Shown here: positions 49,930 to 61,766 of the stretch, piece by piece | Layout: each line of letters starts with the position of its first letter | How positions within the stretch are numbered: position 1 is the first letter of the stretch | DNA from: Welwitschia mirabilis | Taxonomy: Eukaryota; Gnetophyta; Gnetopsida; Welwitschiales | Direction: 5' to 3' | Assembly (NCBI GenBank): GCA_051453625.1 | Contig: JBOZIK010000001.1 | Coordinates: 19,061,681-19,125,680, forward strand | Length of the DNA stretch: 64,000 nucleotides | The notes under the pieces: generated by a model | Told to the model about the DNA's origin: nothing | Seen by the model: the letters and a program-made list of their open reading frames with translations, nothing else | The model's database searches: none | Position numbers and translations under genes: made by a program

Positions 49930-51412
49930 AGAGGGGAGGGAAGAATGAGTTCTAGCATATAAAAATTTCACCAATAACAAATTAAAAAATAGTATAATAA
50001 ATACCTTATTGAGATAACATGGTTCCCCAACCTAGGAACATCCACATACAGAAGGTTGTTTCCTCCCATACCTCTAGATATTTTTAACCTACAAAGAATA
50101 GTGGTTTTAGTGCATCACTAACCTTACAACAATATGAGAGTATCCTTGTAAGGCAACACTCTCCTCCCCTCATAGATACCAATAACAAAATAACAAAAGT
50201 GTACACACAGACATAACCAATCATAATGTAAGATGCTTTTCCCAAGGGAGCAATCTCTTTCTCTTAAGGAAATCCAACAATACAAGTGCTAATAGGCACT
50301 TACAAAGAACACCCACACAAGGGTTATCTTACAATAAGGAACTCTAGCAAAGGATCCTTAAGTTTCAATAATACAAGAACGGATTGTATAAGAGTATTTA
50401 AAAATAAGATAGTTTAACAATTGAGATCCAACAAATAAATACAATAATAAACCTAAATAATAAGTCTTTAAAGAATGCTTAAGTTCCTTCTTGTTGTTTT
50501 CATTACAAGTGATAAATAATGATGCAATGACATAGGATCCAAGAATAAAGGATGCAGACACTGAAATTTCCTTTGTAAATAATAGCTTAATCATTCATGA
50601 GTAGTTTTTAATCACCCATGCATTCATTCCTTATATTTTAGATTCATTGGTTACATGCCTTAGATGTATTCATTTTGCTTCTTCATGTTACGCCTTTATA
50701 CCATTTGAGAAATTTTAGCTATTTGACCTTAGATGGTAGTTGTTTAAACTTTGTAACTACCATATAATAGATAGAAATGTCTAGAAATTGGGCATACATC
50801 TTCTATTTTAATTGACATGAACCTTCATTTAAGATGTCTTCAAATTTATAGATATCTAATAACAATCAAAAGTCTTCCTCTTAGTACTGTCTTTATCCAA
50901 AGTTTCTAAAACCTGATGAAAATTGGACTGTATAATCTCTAGTCCTTCATGATTATGAATCCACAATGCAAATCGTGATATATCTTTCTTGGAAAGTAAA
51001 AAATTATGAAAGTAAAAATTAACCGTGTTACCTATTCCCATTTAGTGTAGACATCTTCACATAAGTAAACATCATTCTCTAATTTTAGATCCATCTTTTA
51101 GCATAGTCTTCTTTATTGAGATAGTTGTTTTTACCTGTGATTTAAATCCTGGTATATCATAGATGTATTTAAGAGGTAGATGGCTTTACCATAGACAATT
51201 ATAGATGTATTCTCCATAGACATCTTCCATATTGTAGATGTCTTCAGTTAACTAATTTTTCATTTTCAATTCTGAGATTTTCATGAGATATCATCTTGAA
51301 GGTTTGATATCAACTTATGCTATTTGTGATTTAATATTATTTACATTAACCTATCTACATAATGACATAAAATATTTGACAAGTAGAATTATCAAAACTA
51401 GATTTACCAATA
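49930..51412 (-). repeat. Probable 3' LTR of the minus-strand Sirevirus
   Basis: The right boundary is set by a polypurine tract at 51414-51426 on the minus strand, followed by ATTATTGGTAAATC. The left boundary is only suggested by a TCTCAGTTCAGCGATCC stretch with a C-rich run, of the kind found near Sirevirus LTR ends. A length of about 1.5 kb would be normal. No second copy is present, because the 5' side was lost at the palindrome near 57.2 kb. Confidence 0.5.
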
Positions 51413-51413
51413 A

Positions 51414-51426
51414 TCTCCCCTTTTCA
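51414..51426 (-). promoter_or_regulatory. Polypurine tract of the minus-strand Sirevirus
   Basis: The minus strand reads ATTGAAAAGGGGAGATT at this place, close to the Copia/Sirevirus TGTCAAAGGGGGAGA type tract. Confidence 0.65.
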
Positions 51427-52205
51427 ATAATGTTTAAAACTTGAAAAATCTCATTCGTACAATCACATTTCATCACTAAAATTAAGACATATAAATTCAA
51501 GATAGAAAAAAGTACATAATCATATTTTCCAATGATATTAAAAAATCATGATTTTAACCACTTAAATAACCATGTAGATATTTAAGATAGGCAAATTAGA
51601 ATTGAATAATTTCATTCATAAAAGATAACAACTAATCAAGTAAAATGTGCTCATAGAAATTGCTAATAATAAAATTAGAGCATTGCATTAAAAGTATGCT
51701 AATTAATACATAATTAAAGATCACGAAAATAGACCAACAGGAAATGATATTAAAGCATGGAAGTATAACAATAATAGAGATAATAACAAAGTGTACTAAA
51801 AATGATAAAAATGTCATAACATAATAATGTATGCCAAAATAGTCAAGAGTGATTATCAATAAATAATGATGTCACTTAGGGGAACCAATCCATCATCTCA
51901 TAATTAAGTCTTCCATGTCTAAACAGGATGTCCATGCTACAACCTAATTACCCAAGTAATTTGCAATTTATTTGCCTTTACTTCTTCCCATTTTTAAATA
52001 GTAGATAAAAGGATCTAATCACTAAGAGTAGAGTTACTACTATAAGGTATGCCTTCCTTTTTTTGTCATTGTCATCATCGTTGTTATGGGTAGTAAAAGT
52101 TTATAGGGTATAGGATGATGAGGATGTGGGTGGTGGAGTACGACGCTTCTTAGAAGGACACTAAGAGGTCTCACTTAGGCCTTTATAGGCTTGTCTCTTG
52201 ATACA

Positions 52206-53270
52206 TTAGTACATTTTAGAAGTGATGTATGTTCCAAAAAAATTGGTTATGGTGGTCTTTACAAAGGATGAAGTTGTAATGATATTAAGTAATGGCATAT
52301 GAAGAGGCTTTGTGTAAGATTGGGTAGTGATATCATGCACTATGGTGGAGGAGATGGTATACCCGTTGGGAAAGAGGGTCAAAGAGGTGAAGGTGGCTGA
52401 GTAGGGTAATGAATTGATATTTTGTGATATGGCTAGTGGAAGATAAGAGGTTGAATATCTAAGCTTTTTAAATCTATCTTCTATTGCTTCTATGATGGAC
52501 TTGAAGCCTATTACTTCCCCTACCATATGCCTCTATGTAAGCTTGGTACTCCTCTGAGTCTATGCCTCATCTTTCAATGACTCTGTAGAATTGCTATTTA
52601 CTCTCCCTGGGTCATAATTGATACCATATGAAGTTAGAGATGCTTCTTCTTCTAATTCATCCTTCGAGTCTGTCCATGTAAGAGTCCTCATCGATTCCCA
52701 ACTCTTTGCTAGTGCTTTTCCTTCATTAGCTATGGACCTATGTTTCTTTAATTTCAACAAATTTCTACCAATTTCTCTAACCATTTTTGCTATTCCCTTG
52801 AACCCCTTCTTGATGGATGATGAATTATGTATAGCTGTGAAGTAAGATATTTGAAATTGTAAAGGTATTCTACTTATACCCTTACCTAGTGGCACTGGCA
52901 CTTGCCATTTTATACTAAATTTAGTTAGAAGCTTCTTTAGATGAATAAGATTTACCTAAGAAACTAATATGCTAGCACAAATAATAATCAAACTGATGAG
53001 ACAAGGGTGATCCAAAGTCAAACCCTTATGAAATAAAGTCATGATGTTCATGTACAAGGTAAATCCTAAGTCTATCTTTAAACTAGTAAGTAGATAGAAT
53101 ATAATAAAAGTTTGCATTAGTTTGTAATAACTGTAACTACCAACTCTAACTAGAATATTGGAGAATGTGATCAAACTAAGTATAGAAGCATCATAAATCA
53201 TATATTTATGATTTATATTTTCAGTAAAATTCATCCTAGAGTGTCTAAACAAAATATTGCTCATATATCT
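52206..53270 (-). pseudogene. Additional ORF in the env-like position of the minus-strand Sirevirus
   Basis: Three open segments, 53264-52956, 52901-52560 and 52526-52206, lie in one and the same minus-strand frame and are separated only by short stretches with stops. Together they make about 353 codons, and the frame seems to start further upstream. The N-terminal part is hydrophobic (LISLIIICASILVS). The middle is basic (KMVREIGRNLLKLKKH) with an acidic patch (SKDELEEEASL). It sits downstream of pol and upstream of the PPT, where Sirevirus elements such as SIRE1 carry an env-like gene. A role in membranes is not shown. The similarity to the ORF at 61949 is a matter of position and general pattern, not of clear identity. 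Confidence 0.6.
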
Positions 53271-53819
53271 TTATGACATATTAATAGCTCATGAACTAAA
53301 AATTTCTTTAAATAAATGTATAAACAATTGAGGAAGCTTCAAATTATCAATGTCAATAATTGAATTTACAAAACTAGAAGTAAGATGTAATGTACCTATG
53401 ACCTAAGTCTAAAAATCCCCTGTGCTGTCATCTATCTTGTGGATGTTGGCATAGAATTCCCTCATCACTAATATGGTATACTCTAATATAACTCAATAAT
53501 CATATCATATCTAAGCTGAGAGAAATAAGTCACAAGTTGATTTTTCATTTGTTTTTAAAATCCAAGTATTCTTTTCATAATTGTAAAGTTTCTTATCTAA
53601 GTCCTATACCTTCTTGTAACTGCCTCATGGTAAAACTGAGGCTCATACTGAGATTTCTATTACTCTATTACTTGTTCTCTACCTCTTAAAGCACTAATAT
53701 ATTTTTTTCTAATAATTTTTTAAAAAATAAATGGAAAACTAAAGATAAACCAACTAAAATCTAAAGAATAACTGAAAATGTGCACTTGAAGTAAAAGTAG
53801 CATCTATTATTCCTCACTA

Positions 53820-54270
53820 ATAAGATGTCTACCAAAATGAAGATGTATTGCTATAGAAATATAAGATTATCAGCTTTAAAAAGTGCTTTAATAGGGATAC
53901 CTATTGAGTGAAGACTTGAAAATGATATTTCTGACCTCTTTTTGTAAATAAAAAGGATTAAAACCCTAGGTTTTTTATGCATTTTAATTTCTACAATAGT
54001 ATAAGAAAGATTTCTACCTACTAAGAGACATCTAAAATTAGAAAAGTAGGTGTTAACTTCATCAAAGATATCTATTGTTGAAAATTTTCTAATACATTTT
54101 CCATGCTATCAATATGTCTACAAATTCTAAGATATCTATTTCAAAAATATTAAAAAGCATACCTGATCTTCAAAGACATCTGGAAAATTAAATATATTTA
54201 TTTTAAAGACATTTACAAATTTCAAGATCTCTCTCTAATAGATGTCTACAGTGCTAAAGAAATTTGCCAT
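53820..54270. repeat. Cluster of AGATGTCT / AGACATCT motifs between pol and the extra ORF
   Basis: AGATGTCTA, AGACATCTA, AGATATCTA, ATGTCTACA and AGACATTTA occur at about 53824, 54026, 54068, 54115, 54131, 54175, 54208 and 54241, in both directions. A second cluster lies in the presumed LTR at about 50660-51245. The words are reverse complements of one another, so each is half of a palindrome. Confidence 0.6.
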
Positions 54271-54429
54271 GAAAATTCTAGAAACTTTGAAAATAATCTA
54301 TGACTAAAATAATCATAATAGTAACACTTTAAAAAACAAAGTATCATGCATAGAATCTAACTTTTTATACATCTAACTATGATCTCAACTCATGGATAAA
54401 TACAAAGTGGAGTTCATATTTAATTGATA

Positions 54430-57204
54430 TTACCTATTAATTTACCTAATTAAGCAGAGCCAATCTCTAATTTCCTATATAATTTCTTAAACCTTTCGTT
54501 ACTTAAAGGTTTTGTGAACACATTGGTAAGTTGATCATCTATACTAGTATATTACATCTCAATGTTTTCATTTTGAACATGCTTTTTATGTTGTACTAAA
54601 TTCTTTAAGATTTTGATGAAAAGTGTAATAGAATTATTTTGTACTACTTTGAGTTTAAATGCCACAATGTGGACTACCTATTATATTATTGATAGAATGA
54701 CTTCTTTTTAATCTGATCATGCTTGAAGGGTTTTATTTATTAGCTTCTTCATATTTTTTCTTCTCACTAATAGATTAAGCTTAGAGATAGCTAGGTGATT
54801 GATAAATTAGCATAGGAATACAATCATCTTGCACATCTATATAAGTTGGATTAGTATCGTTTACTTTAACGCATGTAGTTTTGTCAACTACATAGTTTTC
54901 GTTATTGTATACACTACAAGCTTTACTAATCATAGGATATTTTAAAAATATTCCAATATCTACTTTTAAATCAAACTTTTTCAACTTATTTTTTTTGTTC
55001 AAAATAAAACTCTTTAATCTAAAGATGTAAAATTAACTTATGGAAGGTTTCTTACTAGACCATAACTGATATGAAGTCTTAAAAGTAAACCATCTTACCA
55101 GAACTACATTTGAAATGTAGCAAGATGTGTTAATTTCTTTTATCCAAAAATGATATGATACCTTATTGTCACACATCATTATTCTAGCCATTTCATTAAG
55201 TACTCTTTTCTTTCTCTCTACCCCTCCATTTTGTGGAAGGTTGCTTGGTATAGAGAATTGATAGAGAATGTCAAACTATTTACAAAACTCTCTAAATATT
55301 CCATTTTTAAATTTCATCTCATTTTCAATTTTTATCATTTTGATCCTGTACCCTTTTTAATTCTGTAACCTAATACATAAGTTAGAGAAAGCATGAAAGG
55401 CCTCATCCTTATATGCAAGGAAGGTTATCATGTAAAATGGGAATAATTGTCTGAAATAATTAAATAATCCTTTTTCTTATCTAGACTTTTTGTAGATGAA
55501 GAACCAATAATAGTAAGATGTAAAAGATCTAATAGACATTAAGTTGAGAGAGTATTTTTCTTATGAAATCTTACCTTTGTCTACTTATTTCTCTGATATG
55601 CTTCAAAAACTTAATTATTAATGCTTTTTAACTTAGAAAATCCTCTTATCATTTCTTTTGTAGATAAAATTTTGAGAAAATCCTTATTTACATGTCTAAG
55701 ATCTTTATGTTAAATCTCTACTTCACCTATTTTACTTAATAAACACATGGTTCCATTATTAAAAATATCTTATAGAGTAGTAATATAAACATTTAGCTTC
55801 CTTATATTATCAAATAAGACTTTAGTTAAATTTCATTCTCTAATGACACAATCATCTTTTATAAAAGTAATAGAAAAATTTATGTTACAAATTTGACTAA
55901 CACTTAAAATATTATGTTTCAAATCTTTTATAAAGAATATATCCTTTACTTCTAGTAGGTTACCTCCTCTAATAGTGCCAATATCATTAATAGAAGCTTC
56001 TACATTATATCTAAAGGTTACCACTCCTTTATCTTCTTCCACTAAGGTGATGAAATTGGATTTATTTCAAGTCATGTGTTTTAAGCATCCACTGTCAATG
56101 TACCAAGCATACTTCTTCACTACTCTTAGTGTAATTTATGATAAAAGTGCTAGTTTTGATTTTGGTATCCATATTTTTCTTGGTTTTTCCTATACAAAGC
56201 ATTATATCATTCTACTAGACCTTTTAACACTATTAGTGTAATATTCATTTTTGAATTTCATTGGGAACTTATATTGATAGTGACTTCTATTATGGTAATA
56301 ATATCAAATAATATTATTTCTAAATACTAAAAATTCATACCTTGACTTATAATTCCATTTGTTAAAAAAAGAGGCTAAAGTACTAGTTGAGGATTCATTA
56401 TGTCCCAAACAACTTTTGTCATTTAAGATTCTACATTGCCTAACCATGATATTCAGCGTCTCCTTTTCTTGGGTAAATTTCTTATTAATTTTATTTGAAT
56501 TTAATAGTTCCTATCTTACATTCTTTAAATCGCATGTTAATCTACTAATCTTAGATCTAATAGTTGTATTTTTAGAATATAATTTATTGCAAGCACCTGA
56601 TTATTGTTTATAAGCTAATTCATAGGTCTATATTAGTACATACCTNNNNNNNNNNNNNNNNNNNNNNNNNNNNNNNNNNNNNNNNNNNNNNNNNNNNNNN
56701 NNNNNNNNNNNNNNNNNNNNNNNNNNNNNNNNNNNNNNNNNNNNNAATTCATAGGTCTATATTAGTACATACCTTTTGTAATTTAACAAATTCTTTAAAA
56801 ATTATATCATACTTTTCTTAAAGACCCATACCTGAATTATCTTTACTTTTTGATTTATGCTCTTCTTTTGTCTTATCTTTTTACTCTTAAAGATGTACAA
56901 TGACGATGTAGAAAGGATGAGTTTTGTCATCATAAAATGTTTTTATCTCTATTACATGATCATCAGCATCATTTTGTCTTGTTGTCTCTTTCTTTTATGC
57001 CTTTTCCTACATTTTATTATCACTAAGACATTCTGAGGCTATATGTCCTCATCCTCTACATATCCTACATTCTAGTTTGAAAACATCAAATTTAGAAGAA
57101 AATAAAGTGCTACTAGAACTGTTACCTTTAAAATTACCTCTACCTTGAAAACTGAATGATTTTCTATAATCTTCCTTTTTTGTTGTATTTGTATGAAAGA
57201 AGTT
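54430..57204 (-). pseudogene. Sirevirus-type Copia gag-pol, minus strand, with RT deleted
   Basis: Reading leftward: a gag zinc knuckle C-R-I-C-R-G-*-G-H-I-A-S-E-C at 57069-57028; a coiled-coil-like stretch; the protease motif WYIDSGC with DSG at 56096-56088; the frame SVSQICNINFSITFIKDDC at about 55900. The GAG-pre-integrase part is at about 55735-55640. The integrase segment with conserved Glu lies near 55240-55190 (NGG-ER-KR-LNEMAR). The post-integrase FDLKVDIGIFL starts near 54975. The sequence then passes directly, at about 54700-54600, into the end of RNase H (SIDDQLTNVFTKPL, about 54545-54500). The whole RT is missing, a deletion of roughly 1.5 kb compared with the usual pol. Confidence 0.85.
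56646..56745. other. Assembly gap (100 N) flanked by an exact 29-bp repeat
   Basis: Positions 56617-56645 and 56746-56774 are identical, on either side of the N run. This is best explained by two overlapping contig ends that were scaffolded and not merged. Confidence 0.95.
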
Positions 57205-57226
57205 TTTTTAACTTCTTTCATACAAA
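57188..57226. repeat. Perfect 17-bp inverted repeat at the head-to-head junction of two Sireviruses
   Basis: TTTGTATGAAAGAAGTT (57188-57204) and AACTTCTTTCATACAAA (57210-57226) are exact reverse complements around a TTTTT spacer. To the left lies minus-strand gag, to the right plus-strand gag. The palindrome therefore marks the fusion point of two oppositely directed elements. Confidence 0.95.
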
Positions 57227-58219
57227 CGAGTGTCCAAACAATAAGAAGAATCAAAAAAAGTCAAAAAAATATTCATTCATTACTACATGGGACAATGTAG
57301 ATGAAGAGGGTGATAGCAACTCTAGCCAAGAATTAGATAGAGATCGAAAGCTTTCATTCATGACAATTATGCTTCATTACAGAACTTACCTTGCTCATTT
57401 AAACTTGATGATTTGGATCTCATTGAAAAAGATTAGAATAAACCTAAAGACACCTATTAGGAACTTTACATGGAGTGTGAAAAATTGGTGAAATGCATTA
57501 ATGATATGAAAAAAATAGTGAAAGCTCTTACCAAGGAAAAAGAGGAATTGAAATCAAAGTACAATATGGTGAAATCGACAAATTCCAAACTTTTTCTATA
57601 GATAAAAAGATTGTCACATTTTGTTAATAAATTTTCAAGTAGTTCAACTAAATTAGAACATATGCTTGAAATATGAAAACCAGTTCACGATAAGATAGGT
57701 ATCAGATTCATCCTCCAAAGGCCATAAAATCATCAAAATTAGGTATCATGGTAAATTAGTTTTGTTTTTAAAGTTACATGTCATTTTTGTAGTAAGTCTA
57801 GGCATTTCAAGTTATTTTGTAATTCTTGAGAATTAATTCTATTTTCAAATTTAGTTAGTGTATTTCCTTTCAAATTTGTTCCAAGAGGAGGTATACCACA
57901 TCAGTCCAAAAAAAACTAAGGGGGTAAAAGCTGACGATTTAAAAATTCTTTTAATTCAAATAGATTTCAAGATATCAAACAAAACTGACTAGTACTTGGA
58001 GAACAATTTATCTCAACACATGACAAGAGATAAGTCTAGATTAAAATAGCAAGATAATTTTAATAGTGAAAAAGTTATTTTTGGTGACAATGGAAGAGCT
58101 AAGATCAAAGGAACCGGAAGCATTAGTGGAGGTAACTTATCTAAAATAAATGAGGTTTTATATGTTAATGGTCTTAAGTACAATTTACTTAGCATTAGTC
58201 AAATTTATGATAAAGAACA
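57227..58219 (+). pseudogene. Sirevirus-type Copia gag tail and protease region, plus strand
   Basis: The element starts abruptly at the end of the zinc knuckle (ECPNNKKNQKKSKK). The acidic gag tail follows (TWDNVDEEGDSNSSQELD). A coiled-coil region comes next (about 57500-57590, KKIVKALTKEKEELKSKY) and the segment KLEHMLEI-KPVHDKIGI typical of the end of Sirevirus gag. The protease region is at about 57985-58219. There the expected DSG reads ENN (YLENNLSQHMTRDKSR), so the active site is lost, and the later GTGSISGGNL and LKYNLLSISQIYD segments are kept. Several stops are present. A 544-N gap follows. Confidence 0.85.
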
Positions 58220-58763
58220 NNNNNNNNNNNNNNNNNNNNNNNNNNNNNNNNNNNNNNNNNNNNNNNNNNNNNNNNNNNNNNNNNNNNNNNNNNNNNNNNN
58301 NNNNNNNNNNNNNNNNNNNNNNNNNNNNNNNNNNNNNNNNNNNNNNNNNNNNNNNNNNNNNNNNNNNNNNNNNNNNNNNNNNNNNNNNNNNNNNNNNNNN
58401 NNNNNNNNNNNNNNNNNNNNNNNNNNNNNNNNNNNNNNNNNNNNNNNNNNNNNNNNNNNNNNNNNNNNNNNNNNNNNNNNNNNNNNNNNNNNNNNNNNNN
58501 NNNNNNNNNNNNNNNNNNNNNNNNNNNNNNNNNNNNNNNNNNNNNNNNNNNNNNNNNNNNNNNNNNNNNNNNNNNNNNNNNNNNNNNNNNNNNNNNNNNN
58601 NNNNNNNNNNNNNNNNNNNNNNNNNNNNNNNNNNNNNNNNNNNNNNNNNNNNNNNNNNNNNNNNNNNNNNNNNNNNNNNNNNNNNNNNNNNNNNNNNNNN
58701 NNNNNNNNNNNNNNNNNNNNNNNNNNNNNNNNNNNNNNNNNNNNNNNNNNNNNNNNNNNNNNN
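58220..58763. other. Assembly gap (544 N)
   Basis: All bases are N, within pol of the plus-strand Sirevirus. Confidence 0.99.
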
Positions 58764-59700
58764 AAGAAATGTAAAGTTAGATATGATAAAACAAATGATA
58801 TTCTTTTAAAAAATAGAAGAGATAATGTCTATAGTCTTGATTAAATATTTTCTACTTGTTATTTTTCTCATGTTAACTAAGAAGAGCTTTGGCATAAATG
58901 TTAAAGTCATGTAAACTATGACACTTTGAAAATAATTATTATAAATGAAATTGTAAAGGGAATTCCAAAAATTAATATTGAAAAACATGATCTTTGTGAT
59001 GCATTCCAGAAAGGAAAACAAGTAAGAACATCACACAAAAGAAAAACCCAAATTTCCACAACAATGCCTTTAGAGCTTATTCATATAGATTTGGTAGGTT
59101 TAGCCCAAATACTATTTTCTTACTATGTTTGATAACTTCTCAAGGCTTTCTTGGGTTATCGTTATTGCAAAAAAGTCTAAAACTTACAAACATTAGATTG
59201 AAATATGCAATAAAATTTAAAATGAGAAAGGTTATACCACTAATAAAATTAGAAGTGATCATGGTGGAGAGTTTGAAAACCATTTCTTTGAAATATATTG
59301 TGTTGTTAATGGTATGGAACGCTAATTATCAGCTCCTAAAATGCCTTAACAAAATGGAATTACTGAGAGGAAAAATAGAGTTCTTTAAGAACTGGTAAGA
59401 ATAATGTTGAATGACAAGGAGGTTCCAAAAACTTTTTAGGCTGAAGTTATAATCATCACTTTGTACATCATTAATAGAGTTTACCTTATACTAGGAATGA
59501 ATAAAACTCATTATGAGCTTTGGAAAGGAAGAAAAAAAATGTTTCATGCTTTAAAGTCTTGGGAGTAAGTGCTTTATATTAAAAGATAGAGAACACTTAA
59601 ATAAATTCAAATCAAAGGCTAATGAGGCAATCTTTTTAGGGCACTCTATTAGAAGTAGAGCTTATCATGTTTTCAACAAAAGAAGCTTAATCGTGGAAGA
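58764..59700 (+). pseudogene. Sirevirus GAG-pre-integrase and integrase, plus strand
   Basis: ELWHKC-SHVNYDTLK (about 58880-58925) and DLCDAFQKGKQVRTSHK (about 58990-59040) are the zinc-finger region, with Cys changes. The core starts at about 59075 (LELIHIDLVG). After frameshifts it shows RSDHGGEF near 59255 and QNGITERKNRVL near 59350, so the catalytic D, D and E codons are all still visible, in different frames. The segment after it, HYELWKGRKKMFHALK, is followed by decay. Confidence 0.85.
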
Positions 59701-59939
59701 GTCAATAAATGTATAAATAGATGATGATCACATAAGACCTCTTCCTTCTAATGATAAAGAAAACTTATCTCCAAGCACTCCCACAACAAAAGAAAGATTA
59801 ACTGAAAAACAAAAATAAGTGCCAACAAAAAAAGTCACTACTAAAAAGTTTAAAGAGCTAAAAGATCACCTTTTAGGATCCATCATTGGAGATGTTCGCT
59901 CAAAGATTAGAGCAAAGAAATATATGAATAATTTTTTTG

Positions 59940-60812
59940 ATCACATTTGTTATGTATCATAAATTAAACCTAAGAAGTTTGAAGAGGCAAAATCCCATGA
60001 AGAATGGATGATGATCATGCAAGATGAGTTGCAACAATTTAAAAGGAATGATGTATGAAATCTTATTAAAAGAACAAAGGATAAAAAAGTTATTGGGATA
60101 AAGTGGATCTTCAAAAACAAGTGTGATGAGGAAAATAATGTTATTAAGAATAAAGTGAGATTAATTGCATAAGGATATAACCAAATCAAAGGTATTTATG
60201 TAGATGATACTTTTGCTTCTATAACAAGGCTAGATAGAATTAGAATATTTTTATCTTATACAACCTTTAATAATATCAAAGTTTATCAAATAGATATAAA
60301 AAGTGCCTTTTTAAATGGAACCCTTAATGAAGAAGTATATGTATAATGACTCAAGGGTTTATAAATCCTTACAAACTTGATTATGTATATAGAATTAAAA
60401 AGTCACTATATGATTTAAAGGAAGTTCCAAGAGTATGATATTAAAAATTAGCTACATTTCTAAATGAAAATGGTTATATATATGGAATAGTAGATAAAAC
60501 TTTATTTGTTAAGAATTTGAAAAAGGATTTTATTATTATTCAAATTTATGTCTATGACATAATTTTTTATGCCTCTAATAAAGATTTATTAAAATAATTT
60601 ACCAATATCATGATAACACACTTTGATATGAGTATGCTTGGTGAAGTTAGAATATTTCTTGGCTTACAAATCATACAATAAAAAAATGGTAGTTTTATAT
60701 CTCAGTGTAAATATGCAAAGGATTTGATTAAACTATTTAGATTAGATAATGCTAAAATAACTGATACAACTATGTCTACTTCTTGTAAAGTCAGTCTAGA
60801 TGAACATGAAAA
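59940..60812 (+). pseudogene. Sirevirus reverse transcriptase, plus strand
   Basis: EEWMMIMQDELQQFKRNDV (about 59995-60055) opens the RT, followed by WIFKNKCDEENNVIKNKVRL. The first catalytic Asp is in VYQIDIKSAFLNGTLNEE (60281-60334). The YVDD box reads YVYD (about 60548-60559), so one catalytic Asp is lost. FDMSMLGEVRIFLGLQI (about 60620-60670) follows. Stops occur in codons one transition from Gln or Trp. Confidence 0.9.
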
Positions 60813-61620
60813 TTGGAAAACCAAAAAATTTATCAAAATATGATAGGAAGTTTATTATATCTAACTATAAGTAGACTCGATATAATGTTTAGTATCACCT
60901 TATGTATAAGATACCTAACCCAATCAAAAGANNNNNNNNNNNNNNNNNNNNNNNNNNNNNNNNNNNNNNNNNNNNNNNNNNNNNNNNNNNNNNNNNNNNN
61001 NNNNNNNNNNNNNNNNNNNNNNNNNNNNNNNAAGATACCTAACCCAATCAAAAGAATCACACCTACAAGCTATCAAAAGAATAATAAGATATATAAAAGG
61101 CACATGTGACTTTAGATTATGTTATTCAATAGAGATATCTTTTAATCTTGTAGGCTTTAGTGATGCAGATTGAATTGGGTGTAAAGATGATAGAAAGAGA
61201 ACAAGTGGTAATTATTTCTATTAGGATCATGCTTAATGGGATGGGCTAGTAAAAGGAAAAATTCAATCTCCTTTTCAACAGTAGAAGCTAAGTATGAAGT
61301 AGTAGGGAGTTGTTGTGTCCATCTCCTTTGGATGAAGGAAATGTTAAAAGATTTTGATGTAGTTTTTAAACATTTTCCTATGTTTGTGATAATAATAGTG
61401 TAATAAATATCTCTAAAAACCTAATTCAACATTCCAAAACTAAAAATATTGAATTGAAACACCATTTTCTTAAAAACCAAGTAGAAAAAGACAATATTTC
61501 TATGAAATTTATTAGTACATGTTGTTAACTTTCTAATATTTTCACTAAACCCCTAAATTTTGGTAACTTTATTCATCTTCATAATGAAATAGGGGTTGTC
61601 TCTCCATCCTCTAACTAATT
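60813..61620 (+). pseudogene. Sirevirus RNase H and end of pol, plus strand
   Basis: MIGSLLYLTISRLDIMFSI (from 60840) and RYLTQSK precede a 100-N gap at 60932-61031. The frame resumes with SHLQAIKRIIRYIKGTCDF. GFSDAD-IGCKDDRKRTSGN (about 61150-61205) holds the RNase H active-site Asp residues. TKNIELKHHFLKNQVEKD and SNIFTKPLNFGN (about 61530-61565) end pol. After removing the N run and one copy of the flanking 24-bp repeat the two parts join in frame. Confidence 0.88.
60932..61031. other. Assembly gap (100 N) flanked by an exact 24-bp repeat
   Basis: Positions 60908-60931 and 61032-61055 are identical. The RNase H frame supports a simple overlap of the two contigs. Confidence 0.95.
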
Positions 61621-61628
61621 ATAGGGAA

Positions 61629-61766
61629 ATCAATTAGATCTAGAATTTAGTCAACTAGATGTGATTAGTTGACTGGTCTAAAAACCCAATCAGCTAGATC
61701 TAAATTATTGTGACTTATATCTCAATGGGTTAGCTAGATCTTAAACCGATCAATTGGACCTATGGG
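61629..61766 (+). repeat. Short-motif array between pol and the extra ORF
   Basis: Variants of CAACTAGAT, CAGCTAGATCTA, TAGCTAGATCT and CAATTAGATCTAGA recur about six times in 140 bp, along with TAGTTGACTGG. The array lies in the same place as the AGATGTCT cluster of the minus-strand element. Confidence 0.6.
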
